In this document: positions 40,891 through 50,158 of the stretch, piece after piece
Position numbering within the stretch: the stretch's first letter is position 1
How the letters are laid out: each line of letters begins with the position of its first letter
Assembly: GCA_963784645.1 (NCBI GenBank)
Contig: CAWARY010000002.1
Coordinates: 62,001-126,000 of the forward strand
DNA: 64,000 nucleotides
Direction of reading: 5' to 3'
Source: JBBRVW01 sp963784645
Lineage (GTDB): Bacteria > Actinomycetota > Actinomycetes > JACCUZ01
Notes under the pieces: model-generated
Told to the model about the DNA's origin: nothing
The model's database searches: none
Seen by the model: only the letters and a program-made list of their open reading frames with translations
Program-made: the position numbers and the translations under genes

Positions 40891-41903
40891 GCCCTCGCCC
40901 TCGCTCCGGTCGTGCCGTGCACTGCCGGGAGGAGCGCGGTCACCGCGTCCAGCTCGACGTCGGCGGGGCCGGAGCGCCGCACGCTGTCGGCCGCACTCGC
41001 CACGCCGAGTCGGACGGCTGCCGGAAGGGACTCACCCCGTTCGAGAGCGACGGCCACCCCCGCGACCAGGGCGTCCCCGGCTCCGACCGGGTTGACCACC
41101 GTGACGCGCGGCGCCTCGAACCACCACGACCCGTCGGCCGTGTGGAGGGCGGCGCCCGCCCGACCGCCGCTCACCAGCGCGGCCCGCGCCCCGGCCGCGA
41201 CCAGCCCCTCCGCCGCAGCCGCGCACCGCGCGGCGACGTCGTAGCCGGTGTCGTCGACCTGCTCGACCGGGCCGGCCTGGCCCGCAGGCGCACCTGCCGG
41301 GGCGCCCGCCCCGGCCAGCGCCCGTAGCACCGCCTCGGCCTCGGCGAGGTTCGGCTTCACCAGCGCGGGCGCGGCCCGCAGCGCCGCCGCGAGCACCGGT
41401 CCGCCGGCGTCCACCACCGTGTCGGCCCCGCACTCCGAGGCCATCCGGACGGCCTCGGCGTAGAGGTCGGCCGGAGCGGCCGGCGGCAGGCTCCCGGACG
41501 CGACCACGACGGCGGGTCGCTCGCTGGCCAGGGCGGCGGCGTAGGCGTCGAGGAACGCAGCCCGGCCGGCGTCGTCGAGTGTGGGACCGGGCTCGTTGAC
41601 GACGGTCGCGCGCCCGTCGTCCTCGAGCACGATGGTCGCGGTGCGCAGCGCGCCGGACGTGCGGACGGCGACCACGGCGAGGCCCGTCGCCGTCAGCTGC
41701 TCCGCGAGGCGCGCACCGTCCGCGCCCGGGCAGTTGGCCAGCAGGGTGGGCTGCCCGCCCAGCGCCCGCGCGGCGCGGGAGACGTTGACCGGCTTGCCCC
41801 CGGGCGCCGTGGTGACGGAGCGGGCGCGGAGGACCGCGCCGGGAACGAGTTCCGATAGCCGCATGATGCGGTCCTGCGTCAGGTTGGTGCCCAGGACGAG
41901 CAA
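40887..41903 (-). CDS. PfkB family carbohydrate kinase (1-phosphofructokinase/tagatose-6-phosphate kinase-like)
   Basis: A 338-residue ribokinase-fold kinase. It begins MLVLGTNLTQDRIM-like, has GGKPVNVSRAARALGG and the C-terminal active-site motif NPVGAGDALVAGVA with the catalytic Asp. The opening and GGKPxNVxR form are those of FruK/LacC-type phosphosugar kinases rather than ribokinase. The start is TTG at 41903, with AGGGG 8 nt before. It heads an operon with an isomerase-like protein and an FGGY kinase and is divergent from a class I aldolase, which would cleave a bisphosphate product (inference). Confidence 0.88.
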   Translation of the reverse strand: MLVLGTNLTQDRIMRLSELVPGAVLRARSVTTAPGGKPVNVSRAARALGGQPTLLANCPGADGARLAEQLTATGLAVVAVRTSGALRTATIVLEDDGRATVVNEPGPTLDDAGRAAFLDAYAAALASERPAVVVASGSLPPAAPADLYAEAVRMASECGADTVVDAGGPVLAAALRAAPALVKPNLAEAEAVLRALAGAGAPAGAPAGQAGPVEQVDDTGYDVAARCAAAAEGLVAAGARAALVSGGRAGAALHTADGSWWFEAPRVTVVNPVGAGDALVAGVAVALERGESLPAAVRLGVASAADSVRRSGPADVELDAVTALLPAVHGTTGARARA

Positions 41904-41997
41904 CGCCAGCGCCCCTCACCTGCTCTCGGACAGTGGCTGAGACGCTAGGTGTCCCCGTAGCCCGCGTCAACGACGCGAACCCCACGCAGGAGGCCCG

Positions 41998-42837
41998 GTG
42001 TCCGACGTCCGCATCCGCATGTCCCGGTTGTTCGATCCCCGCTCGGGGCGCTGCTTCGACGTGGCCGTCGACCACGGCTTCTTCGGGGAGGGATCGTTCC
42101 TCGCCGGCATCGAGGACCTCGGCGCGGCCGTGCGGGTGCTCGCCGCCGCGGGACCGGACGCCATCCAGCTCACCCAGGGACAGGCCCGGCTGCTGCAGGA
42201 GGTCCCCGGCCGGAACCGGCCGGCGCTGGTCCTGCGCACCGACGTCGCCAACGTGTACGGGCCGGTCCTGCCGGACCGGCTGTTCAGCCGGCTGATCCCG
42301 GAGCCGGCGCTCACCGCGGTACGGCTGGACGCCGCCTGCGTCGTCGTCAACCTGTTCGACCTGCCCGGTCGTCCCGAGGTCCGGGAGGACTGCCTGGTCA
42401 ACGTGCTCACCGCCAAGGCCGACTGCGAGCGGTACGGCATGCCGCTGATGGTGGAGCCGCTGGTGATGAAGGACGCCACCGCCGGCGGGTACACCTCGGA
42501 CGGGACGACGGCGAAGGTGGTGCCGCTGGTGCGGCAGGCGGTCGAGCTGGGTGCGGACATCATCAAGGCCGACCCCACCGACGACGTCGGCGACTACCAC
42601 GAGGTGGTGCGGGCAGCCGGGCAGGTGCCGGTGCTGGTGCGCGGCGGCGGCCGGGTCGACGACGCCGAGCTGTTCCGGCGGACCGCTGCGGTGCTGGACC
42701 AGGGCGCCGCCGGGATCGTCTACGGGCGCAACGTCATCCAGCACGCCGACCCGGCGGGTCTCACCCGGGCTCTGCTGGCGATGCTGCACGACGGGGCGTC
42801 GGCGGAAGCAGCGGCAGCGATGCTGTCCGGCCGATGA
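41998..42837 (+). CDS. Class I aldolase (DeoC/FbaB/LsrF-like)
   Basis: A 279-residue TIM-barrel aldolase. AVDHGFFGEG at the start, LVVEPL-type strand (MPLMVEPLVM) and the Schiff-base Lys in GADIIKADPTDD are class I fructose-bisphosphate aldolase/LsrF hallmarks. VPVLVRGGGRVDD near the C-terminus is the phosphate-binding loop. It should cleave a phosphorylated ketose to dihydroxyacetone phosphate or similar. GTG at 41998 has AGGAGG 4 nt upstream. It is coupled to the following oxidoreductase by ATGA and divergent from the PfkB operon. Confidence 0.87.
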   Translation: MSDVRIRMSRLFDPRSGRCFDVAVDHGFFGEGSFLAGIEDLGAAVRVLAAAGPDAIQLTQGQARLLQEVPGRNRPALVLRTDVANVYGPVLPDRLFSRLIPEPALTAVRLDAACVVVNLFDLPGRPEVREDCLVNVLTAKADCERYGMPLMVEPLVMKDATAGGYTSDGTTAKVVPLVRQAVELGADIIKADPTDDVGDYHEVVRAAGQVPVLVRGGGRVDDAELFRRTAAVLDQGAAGIVYGRNVIQHADPAGLTRALLAMLHDGASAEAAAAMLSGR

Positions 42838-43964
42838 GCACGCCGGTCCGCATCGGGGTCGTCGGCGGCGGCCTCATGGGCAAGGAGCTGTTGCTCCTGA
42901 CCCGCCGGTGGGACGCGCTGGTCGACCATCCCGCCCGGCCCGAGGTCGTGGCCGTGGCCGACCCGGCGCCCGTCGTGCAGCAGTGGTGGCGCGAGGCCGG
43001 GGTCGCGACGGTCACCGACGACTACCGTCGGCTGCTGGACGACCCGGGCATCGACGTCCTCTACCTCGCCGTCCCGCACGACCTGCATGAGCGCGTGTAC
43101 CTCGACGCCGTCGCCGCGGGGAAGGACTTCCTCGGCGAGAAGCCCTTCGGCATCGACCTCGCCGCCGCCGAACGGATCGTCTCCGCGATCGCGGCCGCGT
43201 CGGTGTTCGTGCGGGTCTCCAGCGAGCTGCCGTTCTTCCCGGGCGCGCAGCGAGCGGTGCAGATGGTCCGCGCGGGCGTGCTCGGCGAGGTGCTCGAGGT
43301 GCGGTCCGGGCTGCTGCACTCCTCCGACCTGGACCGGACCAAGCCCATCAACTGGAAGCGCCGCGCCGCCACGTGCGGCGAGATCGGCGTCATGGGCGAC
43401 CTCGGCATGCACGCCGCCCACGTGCCGCTGCGGCTCGGCTGGGCGCCGGCCACCGTCTATGCGCTGCTCGACGACGTGGTCCGCTCCCGCCCCGGACCCG
43501 ACGGCACGCCGGTGCCGTGCGACACCTTCGACAACGCCACCCTGGCCCTGGCCGTGCCGGTCGCCGGCCGCCGGTTCCCGATGCTGTGGGAGACCAAGCG
43601 GATCGCACCTGGGCAGCGCAACACCTGGTTCTTCGAGGCGGTCGGGATGGCGGGCGGCGTCCGCTTCTCGACGCGCAGCCCACAGGTGCTGCACCGGTTC
43701 GGCGTGATCGACGCGGAGCAGGCCTGGTCGGAGGTGCAGCCCGGTCACCGCAGCGTCTGGCCGACCGTGACCGGCGACATCTTCGAGTTCGGCCTGCCCG
43801 ACGCGCTGCTGCAGATGTGGGCGGCCTACCTGGCCGAGCGCGCCGGCGCGCTGGGCGACCGGTTCGGGACCGCCACCCCGGAGGAGGCGCTCGGGTCGCA
43901 CCGGGTGTTCGCCGCGGCGCTCCGCTCGCACGCGACGGGGGCGGCCGAGCAGGTCGCCGGCTGA
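42834..43964 (+). CDS. GFO/IDH/MocA family oxidoreductase
   Basis: A 376-residue dehydrogenase with GVVGGGLMG, the EKPFGIDLAAAERI motif and a large C-terminal domain containing DLGMHAAHVPLRLGW, where the His is the usual substrate-site residue. It should oxidise or reduce a sugar-like substrate with NAD(P). It is coupled to the aldolase gene (ATGA), so the two act in one pathway. It ends 19 bases before the convergent ribokinase gene. Confidence 0.9.
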   Translation: MSTPVRIGVVGGGLMGKELLLLTRRWDALVDHPARPEVVAVADPAPVVQQWWREAGVATVTDDYRRLLDDPGIDVLYLAVPHDLHERVYLDAVAAGKDFLGEKPFGIDLAAAERIVSAIAAASVFVRVSSELPFFPGAQRAVQMVRAGVLGEVLEVRSGLLHSSDLDRTKPINWKRRAATCGEIGVMGDLGMHAAHVPLRLGWAPATVYALLDDVVRSRPGPDGTPVPCDTFDNATLALAVPVAGRRFPMLWETKRIAPGQRNTWFFEAVGMAGGVRFSTRSPQVLHRFGVIDAEQAWSEVQPGHRSVWPTVTGDIFEFGLPDALLQMWAAYLAERAGALGDRFGTATPEEALGSHRVFAAALRSHATGAAEQVAG

Positions 43965-43983
43965 CCGGACGCCCGGCAGCACC

Positions 43984-44934
43984 TCACGACCCGAGAACGG
44001 CGTCCACCTCGCCGCGGCGCGGCACGGCGGCGACCGCACCCGGGCGGCCCACGCAGAGTGCCGCCGCCGCGTTGGCCCGAGCCATGGCCCGGGGCACGGA
44101 CAGCCCCGCGGCGAGCGACGCTGCCAGGTAGCCGGCGAACGAGTCGCCCGCCCCGGTGGTGTCGACGACGTCGGCGGCGCGACCCGGCTCGTGGTGCCGG
44201 GTGCCCGCCCGGTCGCGGTAGCGCGCCCCGGCGGGACCGAGGGTGACCAGCACCGCCGGGACCAGCTCGAGCAGCCGGACCAGCTCCCGGTCCAGGTCGT
44301 CCAGGTCGTCCGGCGCCGCCGGCGACCGGCCGGCGCCGCGCGGAGCCCTCGTGCGCCCGGCGAGTGCGCGGGCCTCTCCCTCGTTGACGAGCAGCAGGTC
44401 GACGTTGTCGCACAGCTCCGCATCGAGAGGTGCCTGCGGAGCCGCGTTGAGCAGGACGGTGGTCCCGGCCGAGTGCGCGGCCCGGGCGGCCTCCGTCACC
44501 GTGGTCATCGGCACCTCGAGCTGGAGGAGCAGCACCTGTGCGGCGGTGACCGCAGCCAGCTCGCCCGGAGTGAGGTCGACGAGCGCGGCGTTGGCGCCCT
44601 GGTCCACCACGATGGCGTTCTCGCCGGCCGCGTCGACCAGCACCACCGCCAGGCCGCTCCGGCCGGCCGTCGTCCGGACCGTTGCCTCGATCCCCTCTGC
44701 GGCCAGGACCTCCAACAGCTCTGCCCCCTCGGGGTCGGACCCCACCGCACCGACGAACCGGGTGCCGGCACCGGCGCGGGCGGCCGCCACGGCCTGGTTC
44801 AGGCCCTTGCCGCCCGGCCCGGTCGCGCGCGGCGCCGCGAGCAGCGTCTGCCCCGCCGCCGGCAGGTCGGGCAGCCGCAGCACCAGGTCGAGGTTCGCGC
44901 TGCCGAGCGCCGTGACTCCGGACAGCTGGGTCAT
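43984..44934 (-). CDS. rbsK: Ribokinase-type PfkB kinase
   Basis: A 316-residue PfkB kinase with GSANLDLVLRLPDLPAAGQT at the start, the GGKGLNQAVAAARAG sugar loop and DTTGAGDSFAGYLA active-site motif, all of the ribokinase type. It would phosphorylate ribose or a similar pentose. A charged insert of about 30 residues (Arg/Asp-rich, near residues 190-220) is longer than in E. coli RbsK. ATG at 44934 lies 6 nt after TAGCGT (leaderless). It is monocistronic and convergent to the aldolase operon. Confidence 0.88.
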   Translation of the reverse strand: MTQLSGVTALGSANLDLVLRLPDLPAAGQTLLAAPRATGPGGKGLNQAVAAARAGAGTRFVGAVGSDPEGAELLEVLAAEGIEATVRTTAGRSGLAVVLVDAAGENAIVVDQGANAALVDLTPGELAAVTAAQVLLLQLEVPMTTVTEAARAAHSAGTTVLLNAAPQAPLDAELCDNVDLLLVNEGEARALAGRTRAPRGAGRSPAAPDDLDDLDRELVRLLELVPAVLVTLGPAGARYRDRAGTRHHEPGRAADVVDTTGAGDSFAGYLAASLAAGLSVPRAMARANAAAALCVGRPGAVAAVPRRGEVDAVLGS

Positions 44935-44940
44935 GGCCGC

Positions 44941-44946
44941 ACGCTA
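44941..44946 (-). promoter_or_regulatory. Leaderless -10 element of the ribokinase gene
   Basis: TAGCGT on the minus strand ends 6 nt before the ATG at 44934. No Shine-Dalgarno sequence is present in the gap. Confidence 0.5.
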
Positions 44947-45059
44947 CGGCCTCCGGCACTCCCGCCGCGGGACAGAATGGTCATAGCGGGCTATTCCGCA
45001 CGGCACGTCCGGCCCGTAACGTCCCCCGGGACGCCACCACCACGGGAGACCTTCACACC

Positions 45060-45887
45060 ATGCGCCGTTCCGCCCTCATCGCCGCGCTCGGCCTCACGCT
45101 GACAGTCCTCGGCGCCAGCGCCGGGCCCGCCTCGGCGGCGGCGCCGCGCGAGAAGGCGCCCAAGCCCGGCCCGAGCAGCACCACGGCCGGCTACGACGTC
45201 TCCTACCCGCAGTGCGGCGCGACCCTGCCCAGCCGGGTGCGGTTCGGGATCGTCGGGGTCGACGGTGGTCGGGTCCTCAAGCCCAACCCCTGCCTGACCA
45301 CCCTGATCGGCTGGGCCCGGACCGGCACCGACGCGCCGCCCTCCTACTACGTCAACACTGCCAACCCCGGCCCGCGGGTGTCGTCGTACTGGCCGAGCGG
45401 GCAGCAGACCCCGCGGGTGTGCGCGTCGACGTACCCCGGGAACGACTCCACCGACTGCGCCTACGACTACGGCTGGAACAACGCGCGGGACGCCTTCGAC
45501 CGCGGCGCAGCCGCTGCCGCCTCGGCCGGCGCCCCGGACGCCGCGACGGCGACGTGGTGGCTCGACGTCGAGACCGGCAACTCGTGGGAGTCGCTGCAGT
45601 ACGGCGGCACCGCCCAGTACCTCGCCAACGACACCGCCGCGCTCCAGGGCATGGTCGACCACCTCAGGTCCCGCGGCGTGGCCACCGTCGGCGCCTACTC
45701 GACGTCGTCGCAGTGGTCGTCGATCACGGGCGGAGCGAGCCTCGGCGGAGTGCCGGTCTGGTACGCCGGAGTCGGCACGCTGGCCCAGGCACAGTCGCGG
45801 TGCTCGCCCACGTACTCGTTCACCGGCGGGCAGGTCGCGCTGACGCAGTACGCGTCCGGCGGGTTCGACGCCGACTGGCGCTGCTAG
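45060..45887 (+). CDS. Secreted glycoside hydrolase family 25-like/DUF1906 protein
   Basis: A 275-residue secreted protein. The signal peptide (about residues 1-27) ends at an Ala-x-Ala site; the mature part begins after a Lys/Pro-rich linker with GYDVSYPQCG and includes WWLDVETGNSWE, the acidic residues of lysozyme-like TIM barrels. Six or more Cys suggest disulfides outside the cell. It may cut peptidoglycan or another glycan, but only part of the GH25 pattern is visible. It stands alone and is convergent to the antiporter gene, with only 6 bases between stops. Confidence 0.82.
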   Translation: MRRSALIAALGLTLTVLGASAGPASAAAPREKAPKPGPSSTTAGYDVSYPQCGATLPSRVRFGIVGVDGGRVLKPNPCLTTLIGWARTGTDAPPSYYVNTANPGPRVSSYWPSGQQTPRVCASTYPGNDSTDCAYDYGWNNARDAFDRGAAAAASAGAPDAATATWWLDVETGNSWESLQYGGTAQYLANDTAALQGMVDHLRSRGVATVGAYSTSSQWSSITGGASLGGVPVWYAGVGTLAQAQSRCSPTYSFTGGQVALTQYASGGFDADWRC

Positions 45888-45893
45888 CGGGTC

Positions 45894-47472
45894 TCAGTCG
45901 AGGTCGCGCACCGCGCGGGCCTCGACGTCGGTGAGGACCGCGTCGGCGACCTCGGAGCTCACCTCCCCGCGGTTTCGAGCGGACACGACGAGCGCACGCT
46001 CGACCTCACTCGCCTCCCGCAGCACCCGCGCCAGCTCCGCCGACTGCGCCGCCGACTGCGCCGGTTCCGCGTCGGCCCCCCGTGCCGTGTGCAGCGCCTC
46101 CTGCGCGGCGAGGTAGCCCTCGTACTGCAGCATGACGGCGCGGTGCACCGGGTCGAGGCCGTCGGCGTCCGGCGACCCGTCGCGGACGGCGTCGAGCGCG
46201 GCCTGTGCGGCCCGCCGCCGCAGCCGCACCACCTCACGCGCGATGTCGGCGTCCTCACCCACGCCGAGCGCCTTGACCAACGGCGACAGGGTGAGCCCCT
46301 GCAGGACCAGGGTGATCAGCACACAGCCCAGGCCCACCACCACGATCTGCGGACGGTCGACGAACTTCCCGCCGCCGTCCACCACCGTCGGCAGCGCCAG
46401 CGCGGTCGCCACCGTCACCACCCCACGCATCCCCGCCCAGGCCGCGACAGCGGTCTCGCGCGGGCCGTAGGGCAGCGCCTCGGCCCGGCGTCGTTGCAGG
46501 GCGCGACCCGCGGCCACCGCGGGGAACATCCACGCGAACCGCACGACGACCAGGGTGAGCGCGACGACACCGAGCAGCCGCCAGGTGTCGGCGATCAACG
46601 GCGCCCGCTCGAGGACGTCGGTCAGCTCGAAGCCGATGAGCACGAACACCAGGCTGGTGATGAGGTAGTCGGCGTAGCGCCAGACGGCCCGCCCGAGCAG
46701 CCAGCCCTGGGAGGTGACCGCCGGGTGCGCGTAGCTGCGCAGGAACAGGCCGAGGGTCAGCACCGCGAGCACACCGGAGCCGTGGACCTCCTCCGCGAGG
46801 AGGTAGGCCACGAACGGCACGGCGACCGTGACCGTGGTCTCGGCCGCTCCGTCGTGCAGGGCAGCCAGGGCCACCTTGGCCAGGTAGCCGAGCGCCAGTC
46901 CCACGAGAACGCCCACCACCACGGCCAGGACCAGGCGCCAGGCGACGTCGAGCGCGGTGATGTCCTGGGAGACGACGGCGGTCACCGCGACGCCGTAGAT
47001 GACCAGCGCGGTGGCGTCGTTGAACATGCCCTCGCCCTCGAGGACGGTCACCAGCCGACCGGGGAGGTGCAGGCGCCGGGCCACCGCGGTGGCCGCGACC
47101 GGGTCCGGCGGGGCCACCACGGCGCCCAGGACGAACGCCGCTCCCCAGCCGAGACCGAGGACGTGGGCCATCACGGCCACCGCCAGCCGTCGTCGCGACG
47201 GTGAGGCCGACGGCCAGCACGAGGATCGGCCTTGCGTTGTCCCGGAACTCCCGGGCGGTGGCGCGCTGGGTCGCCGCGAACAGCAGCGGCGGCAGCACGA
47301 TCGGCAGGATGAGGTCCGGCTCGATCTGCAGGTGGGGGGTGCCCGGCAGCAGCGGGATGGCGAGGCCGCAGATGGTGAGCAGCACCGGCAGCGGGACCCG
47401 GACCCGCTCGGACACCGGGGTGGCGACGACCACGACTGCCACCAGCAGCCCGGACAGCAGCACGGTGGACAT
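45894..47472 (-). pseudogene. CPA1-type Na+/H+ antiporter, interrupted by a +1 frameshift
   Basis: The protein would have about 525 residues: N-terminal spans from ATG 47472 (LLVAVVVVATPVSERVRVPLPV), the P-loop-like GEGMFNDATALVIYG with the ion-binding Asn-Asp, and a cytoplasmic C-terminal tail rich in Glu/Ala. Reading is continuous except near 47187, where one base must be skipped: upstream frame ends VGLTVATT, downstream frame continues LAVAVMAHVLGLGWGAAF. Both halves keep all family motifs and no other damage is visible, so this is either a very recent mutation or a sequence error. GGAGGG lies 9 nt before the ATG. Confidence 0.85.
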
Positions 47473-47588
47473 GACTGCTCACCCTCCGGTCACCGTCGGT
47501 CGGACCCGGGGACATCCTGTCCGTCCCCGCCTGCCGAGCGCCACGGTACGGGCCGGCCGCGCGACCGTCCGCCCCGGCGTCCGGCGGG

Positions 47589-48998
47589 TCAGCCGGCCGC
47601 GACCGGCAGCCGGTGCCTCTCGGGGCCGGCCACCATCAGCCGGTCGCGACCGGCCTCCTTCGCCGCGTACAGCGCCTTGTCGGCGGCGTCGACCAGCTCG
47701 TCGGGGGAGTCGGCGGCGCAGTGGGGCAACGAGGCGGCGCCCACGCTGACGGTGACGCTGACGGTGCTCCCGCCGGCGGGTACGACGACGCCGCGGATGG
47801 CCCGGCGGATCCGCTCGCCGACGGCCCGGACGTCGTCCAGGCCGCCGCCCGGCAGCACGACGAGGAACTCCTCACCACCGGTCCTGACGAGGACGTCGCC
47901 CTCGCGCAGCACCATCCGGGCGGCGGAGGTCGTCTCGCGGAGGACCCGGTCGCCGACGAGGTGCCCGAAGGTGTCGTTGACAGCCTTGAAGTGGTCGAGG
48001 TCGAAGGCCAGCACGCCCAGTGGCACCTCGGAGCGCAGCGACCTGGCCCACTCCTCGTTCAGCCGGGACAGACCGAAGCGGCGGTTGTAGGCGCCGGTGA
48101 GCGGGTCGATCGCGGCCAGCCGCTGGAACCGCTCGTGCGAGATCACGTTGTTCAGGGCGACCCCGGTCGCGGCGCGCATCGCCTCGAGCAGCCGGGCCGC
48201 GTCCTGCTGCGGTGTCCGGGCGAAGGCCAGCACCACGACGCCGAGCGGTACCGACCGGAACGGGATCGGGAGGATCGCCACCGTGGCGGGCCGGAACGTC
48301 GTGACCGCGGCGTCGACGTCGAGGTCACCGGGGATCGGCATCCACAGCGGTACCCCCGCAGTCAGGGTCGCCAGCACGGTCGCGTTCTCGCGCAGCTGAT
48401 CGGCTGACATCCGGTGCGCCGCCAGGATCTCCAGCTCGCCGTCGCGGACGATCGCGAATGCTCCCGCCGCGCCGTCGCTGGCGGCAAGGAAGCTCTGCAG
48501 CGCCGCTGCGGTGAACTCCGGCAGCTCCAGGTGCTCGGCCAGCACCCGGCTGTGCTCGGCCATCGCCTGCTGCACCTCCCGGGACGCGGCCAGCGCCGCG
48601 ACGAGGTCGTTGAACGAGGCCGCTGCCTCACCGAACTCGTCGGCCGAGTCGACCGGGAGCTGGCAGGCCGCGGGTGTGCAGCCGGCCCAGTCGCCGGAGT
48701 AGGTCGCGTCGCCGATGACCTCGGAGACCCGGCGCATCTGGCGCGACAGCGTCCCCAGCCGGCTTCCGACGACCCAGCGGGCCAGCCGGTAGTTGGCCGC
48801 AGCGAGCAGCAGGCCCGCCACGATCGTGGCGAGGAAGAAGGTGAGCCGCAGCGTCAGGTCGGCCGGGATGCCCAGGGGCGGCAGCACGAACGGGAACGCG
48901 ACGCCGACCACGACGCCCAGCACGAGCATCCACAGGCCGAGGTCGGTGAAGGCACGGCTGGTCAGTCGCGCGCGTGACGGCCGGGGAGTGGGTCGCAC
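47589..48998 (-). CDS. Membrane-bound diguanylate cyclase (HAMP-GAF-GGDEF)
   Basis: A 469-residue protein: two spans in residues 20-70, a HAMP-like linker, a GAF-like domain at about 140-290, and a C-terminal GGDEF domain. The active site is RTGGEEFLVVLP, which fits the GG[D/E]EF rule, so it should make cyclic-di-GMP from GTP. FDLDHFKAVNDTFGH, the substrate Asn/Asp segment, is intact. No EAL domain follows. The inhibitory site (RxxD) is not visible just before GGEEF. The signal sensed by GAF/HAMP is unknown. GTG 48998 starts directly before the first span. Confidence 0.92.
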   Translation of the reverse strand: MRPTPRPSRARLTSRAFTDLGLWMLVLGVVVGVAFPFVLPPLGIPADLTLRLTFFLATIVAGLLLAAANYRLARWVVGSRLGTLSRQMRRVSEVIGDATYSGDWAGCTPAACQLPVDSADEFGEAAASFNDLVAALAASREVQQAMAEHSRVLAEHLELPEFTAAALQSFLAASDGAAGAFAIVRDGELEILAAHRMSADQLRENATVLATLTAGVPLWMPIPGDLDVDAAVTTFRPATVAILPIPFRSVPLGVVVLAFARTPQQDAARLLEAMRAATGVALNNVISHERFQRLAAIDPLTGAYNRRFGLSRLNEEWARSLRSEVPLGVLAFDLDHFKAVNDTFGHLVGDRVLRETTSAARMVLREGDVLVRTGGEEFLVVLPGGGLDDVRAVGERIRRAIRGVVVPAGGSTVSVTVSVGAASLPHCAADSPDELVDAADKALYAAKEAGRDRLMVAGPERHRLPVAAG

Positions 48999-49116
48999 AG
49001 CCGGTGTGCTGGGTCACGTGGCCTCCTGATGACCTCGGTGCTTGATGTCTCGGCATCCGACGCCCGGGCTTGAGGCCCCCCCGTCCGGTGCCTCCGGCCT
49101 GTGGCCGTGTCGCCGG

Positions 49117-49548
49117 TCAGCCCTCCAGGCAGGCTCGCAGCCGCTCGAGGTCGGCGGCGATGCTCCGACGTACCTGCCGGGCCATGACCGGTGTCGCCCA
49201 CGCGAAGAACCGGCCCGGCGAGCCGGCCGCGTGGATCGCGACCGAGGTGCCGCCGGGGGCGTCGGCGAGCTCGTACCGGACGACCATCGGGAACGGCCTC
49301 TCGACCGTCATCTGCACCAGCCGCTCGGGCTCGTGGGCCGTGACGACGTAGCCGTAGTCGAACGTGCGGCCGAGGAACCGCGCGGTGCGGACGACGGTCG
49401 AGCCCTCGCCCAACGGTCCGGGCCGGTCCGGCCGGCTCGACGTGATCCCGCCGGTCCAGCGCAGGTCGTTGGCCGGGTCGAACATGAACGCCGCCACGTC
49501 GGCGCGCGGCGCCCGCACGAGAACGGTCGGGCGGACGTCGACGCTCAC
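49117..49548 (-). CDS. SRPBCC family protein
   Basis: A 143-residue START-fold protein beginning VSVDVRPTVLVRAPRADVAAFMFDP, the strand-helix opening of polyketide cyclase/SRPBCC proteins, with TARFLGRTFDYGYVV and a C-terminal long helix. It binds a hydrophobic ligand; there is no catalytic motif. GTG at 49548 overlaps the stop of the preceding SRPBCC gene (GTGA). The two are one transcript under the ArsR-type operator at 50027-50054. Confidence 0.85.
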   Translation of the reverse strand: MSVDVRPTVLVRAPRADVAAFMFDPANDLRWTGGITSSRPDRPGPLGEGSTVVRTARFLGRTFDYGYVVTAHEPERLVQMTVERPFPMVVRYELADAPGGTSVAIHAAGSPGRFFAWATPVMARQVRRSIAADLERLRACLEG

Positions 49549-49985
49549 GCCCCGGAGGCAGGGAAGAACGGCTGCGGCGTGCCGGACTCGGCGTACTGCC
49601 CGAGCCGCTGCAGGACCAGCGCCCAGGTCTGTGCCGTGTGCCCGAGGTCGGCCTCGGGGTAGCCCTCGCCGAAGCCGTAGTGCCGGAACAGGACGCCGGT
49701 GCCGGACTCCGCACGGGTCGCCGCGCCGAGCTCCCACTCCCAGGTCGAGCCGTCCCAGAACGGGAAGCCGGAGGTGACGGTCATCCGGACCAGCCGGTCC
49801 GGCTCGGTGCTCACGGCGACCTCCAGGTCGACCGGAGCCTGCTCGAAGCCGAAGCGCGCCTTGTCGGCGCCGACCTCGCAGTCCGCGGTCCAGAAACCCT
49901 GCTGACCGGCGGTGGTGGACAGGATCTCGAAGATCCGCGCGACGTCGGCGTCGATGTCGAGGGCGAGGGTGGTGCGTCCGGTCAT
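49545..49985 (-). CDS. SRPBCC/AHSA1-type protein
   Basis: A 146-residue AHSA1-like START-fold protein opening with LALDIDADVARIFEILSTTAGQQGFW, then WEWELGAATR and a helix ending the fold. AHSA1-like proteins are usually found beside ArsR regulators, as here. The function is unproven in the family; a lipophilic ligand is likely. ATG at 49985 is preceded by GGAGGTCAC. It is the first gene left of the shared operator, divergent from the ArsR gene. Confidence 0.87.
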   Translation of the reverse strand: MTGRTTLALDIDADVARIFEILSTTAGQQGFWTADCEVGADKARFGFEQAPVDLEVAVSTEPDRLVRMTVTSGFPFWDGSTWEWELGAATRAESGTGVLFRHYGFGEGYPEADLGHTAQTWALVLQRLGQYAESGTPQPFFPASGA

Positions 49986-50026
49986 GGTGACCTCCAGGGC
50001 AGTGGGTGTGGCGTGTCCGGCTGGAC

Positions 50027-50054
50027 ATCTATTTAAGTTCTACCTAAAATAGAT
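50027..50054. promoter_or_regulatory. AT-rich ArsR-type operator (inverted repeat)
   Basis: ATCTATTT and AAATAGAT flank a 12-nt centre, a 28-bp dyad that is strikingly AT-rich for this genome. It lies between the divergent SRPBCC and ArsR genes and should carry both promoters. Binding by the ArsR-type repressor is inferred from position. Confidence 0.7.
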
Positions 50055-50158
50055 GGGTCGGTCAAGCCGTCGGCGACCGACCGCCGGTGGTCGGCGAACC
50101 GATCCGGCGCGCGCATCGCGGCGGGCACTGCAGGATGGCCGGGAGGAGGTGCGCCGAG

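Noticed and set aside
45894..47472. Programmed +1 frameshifting in the antiporter, MMPL or purM genes
   Set aside because: No slippery run or stop codon is seen at the shift points, and three unrelated genes share only an extra G or C; error or mutation is simpler.
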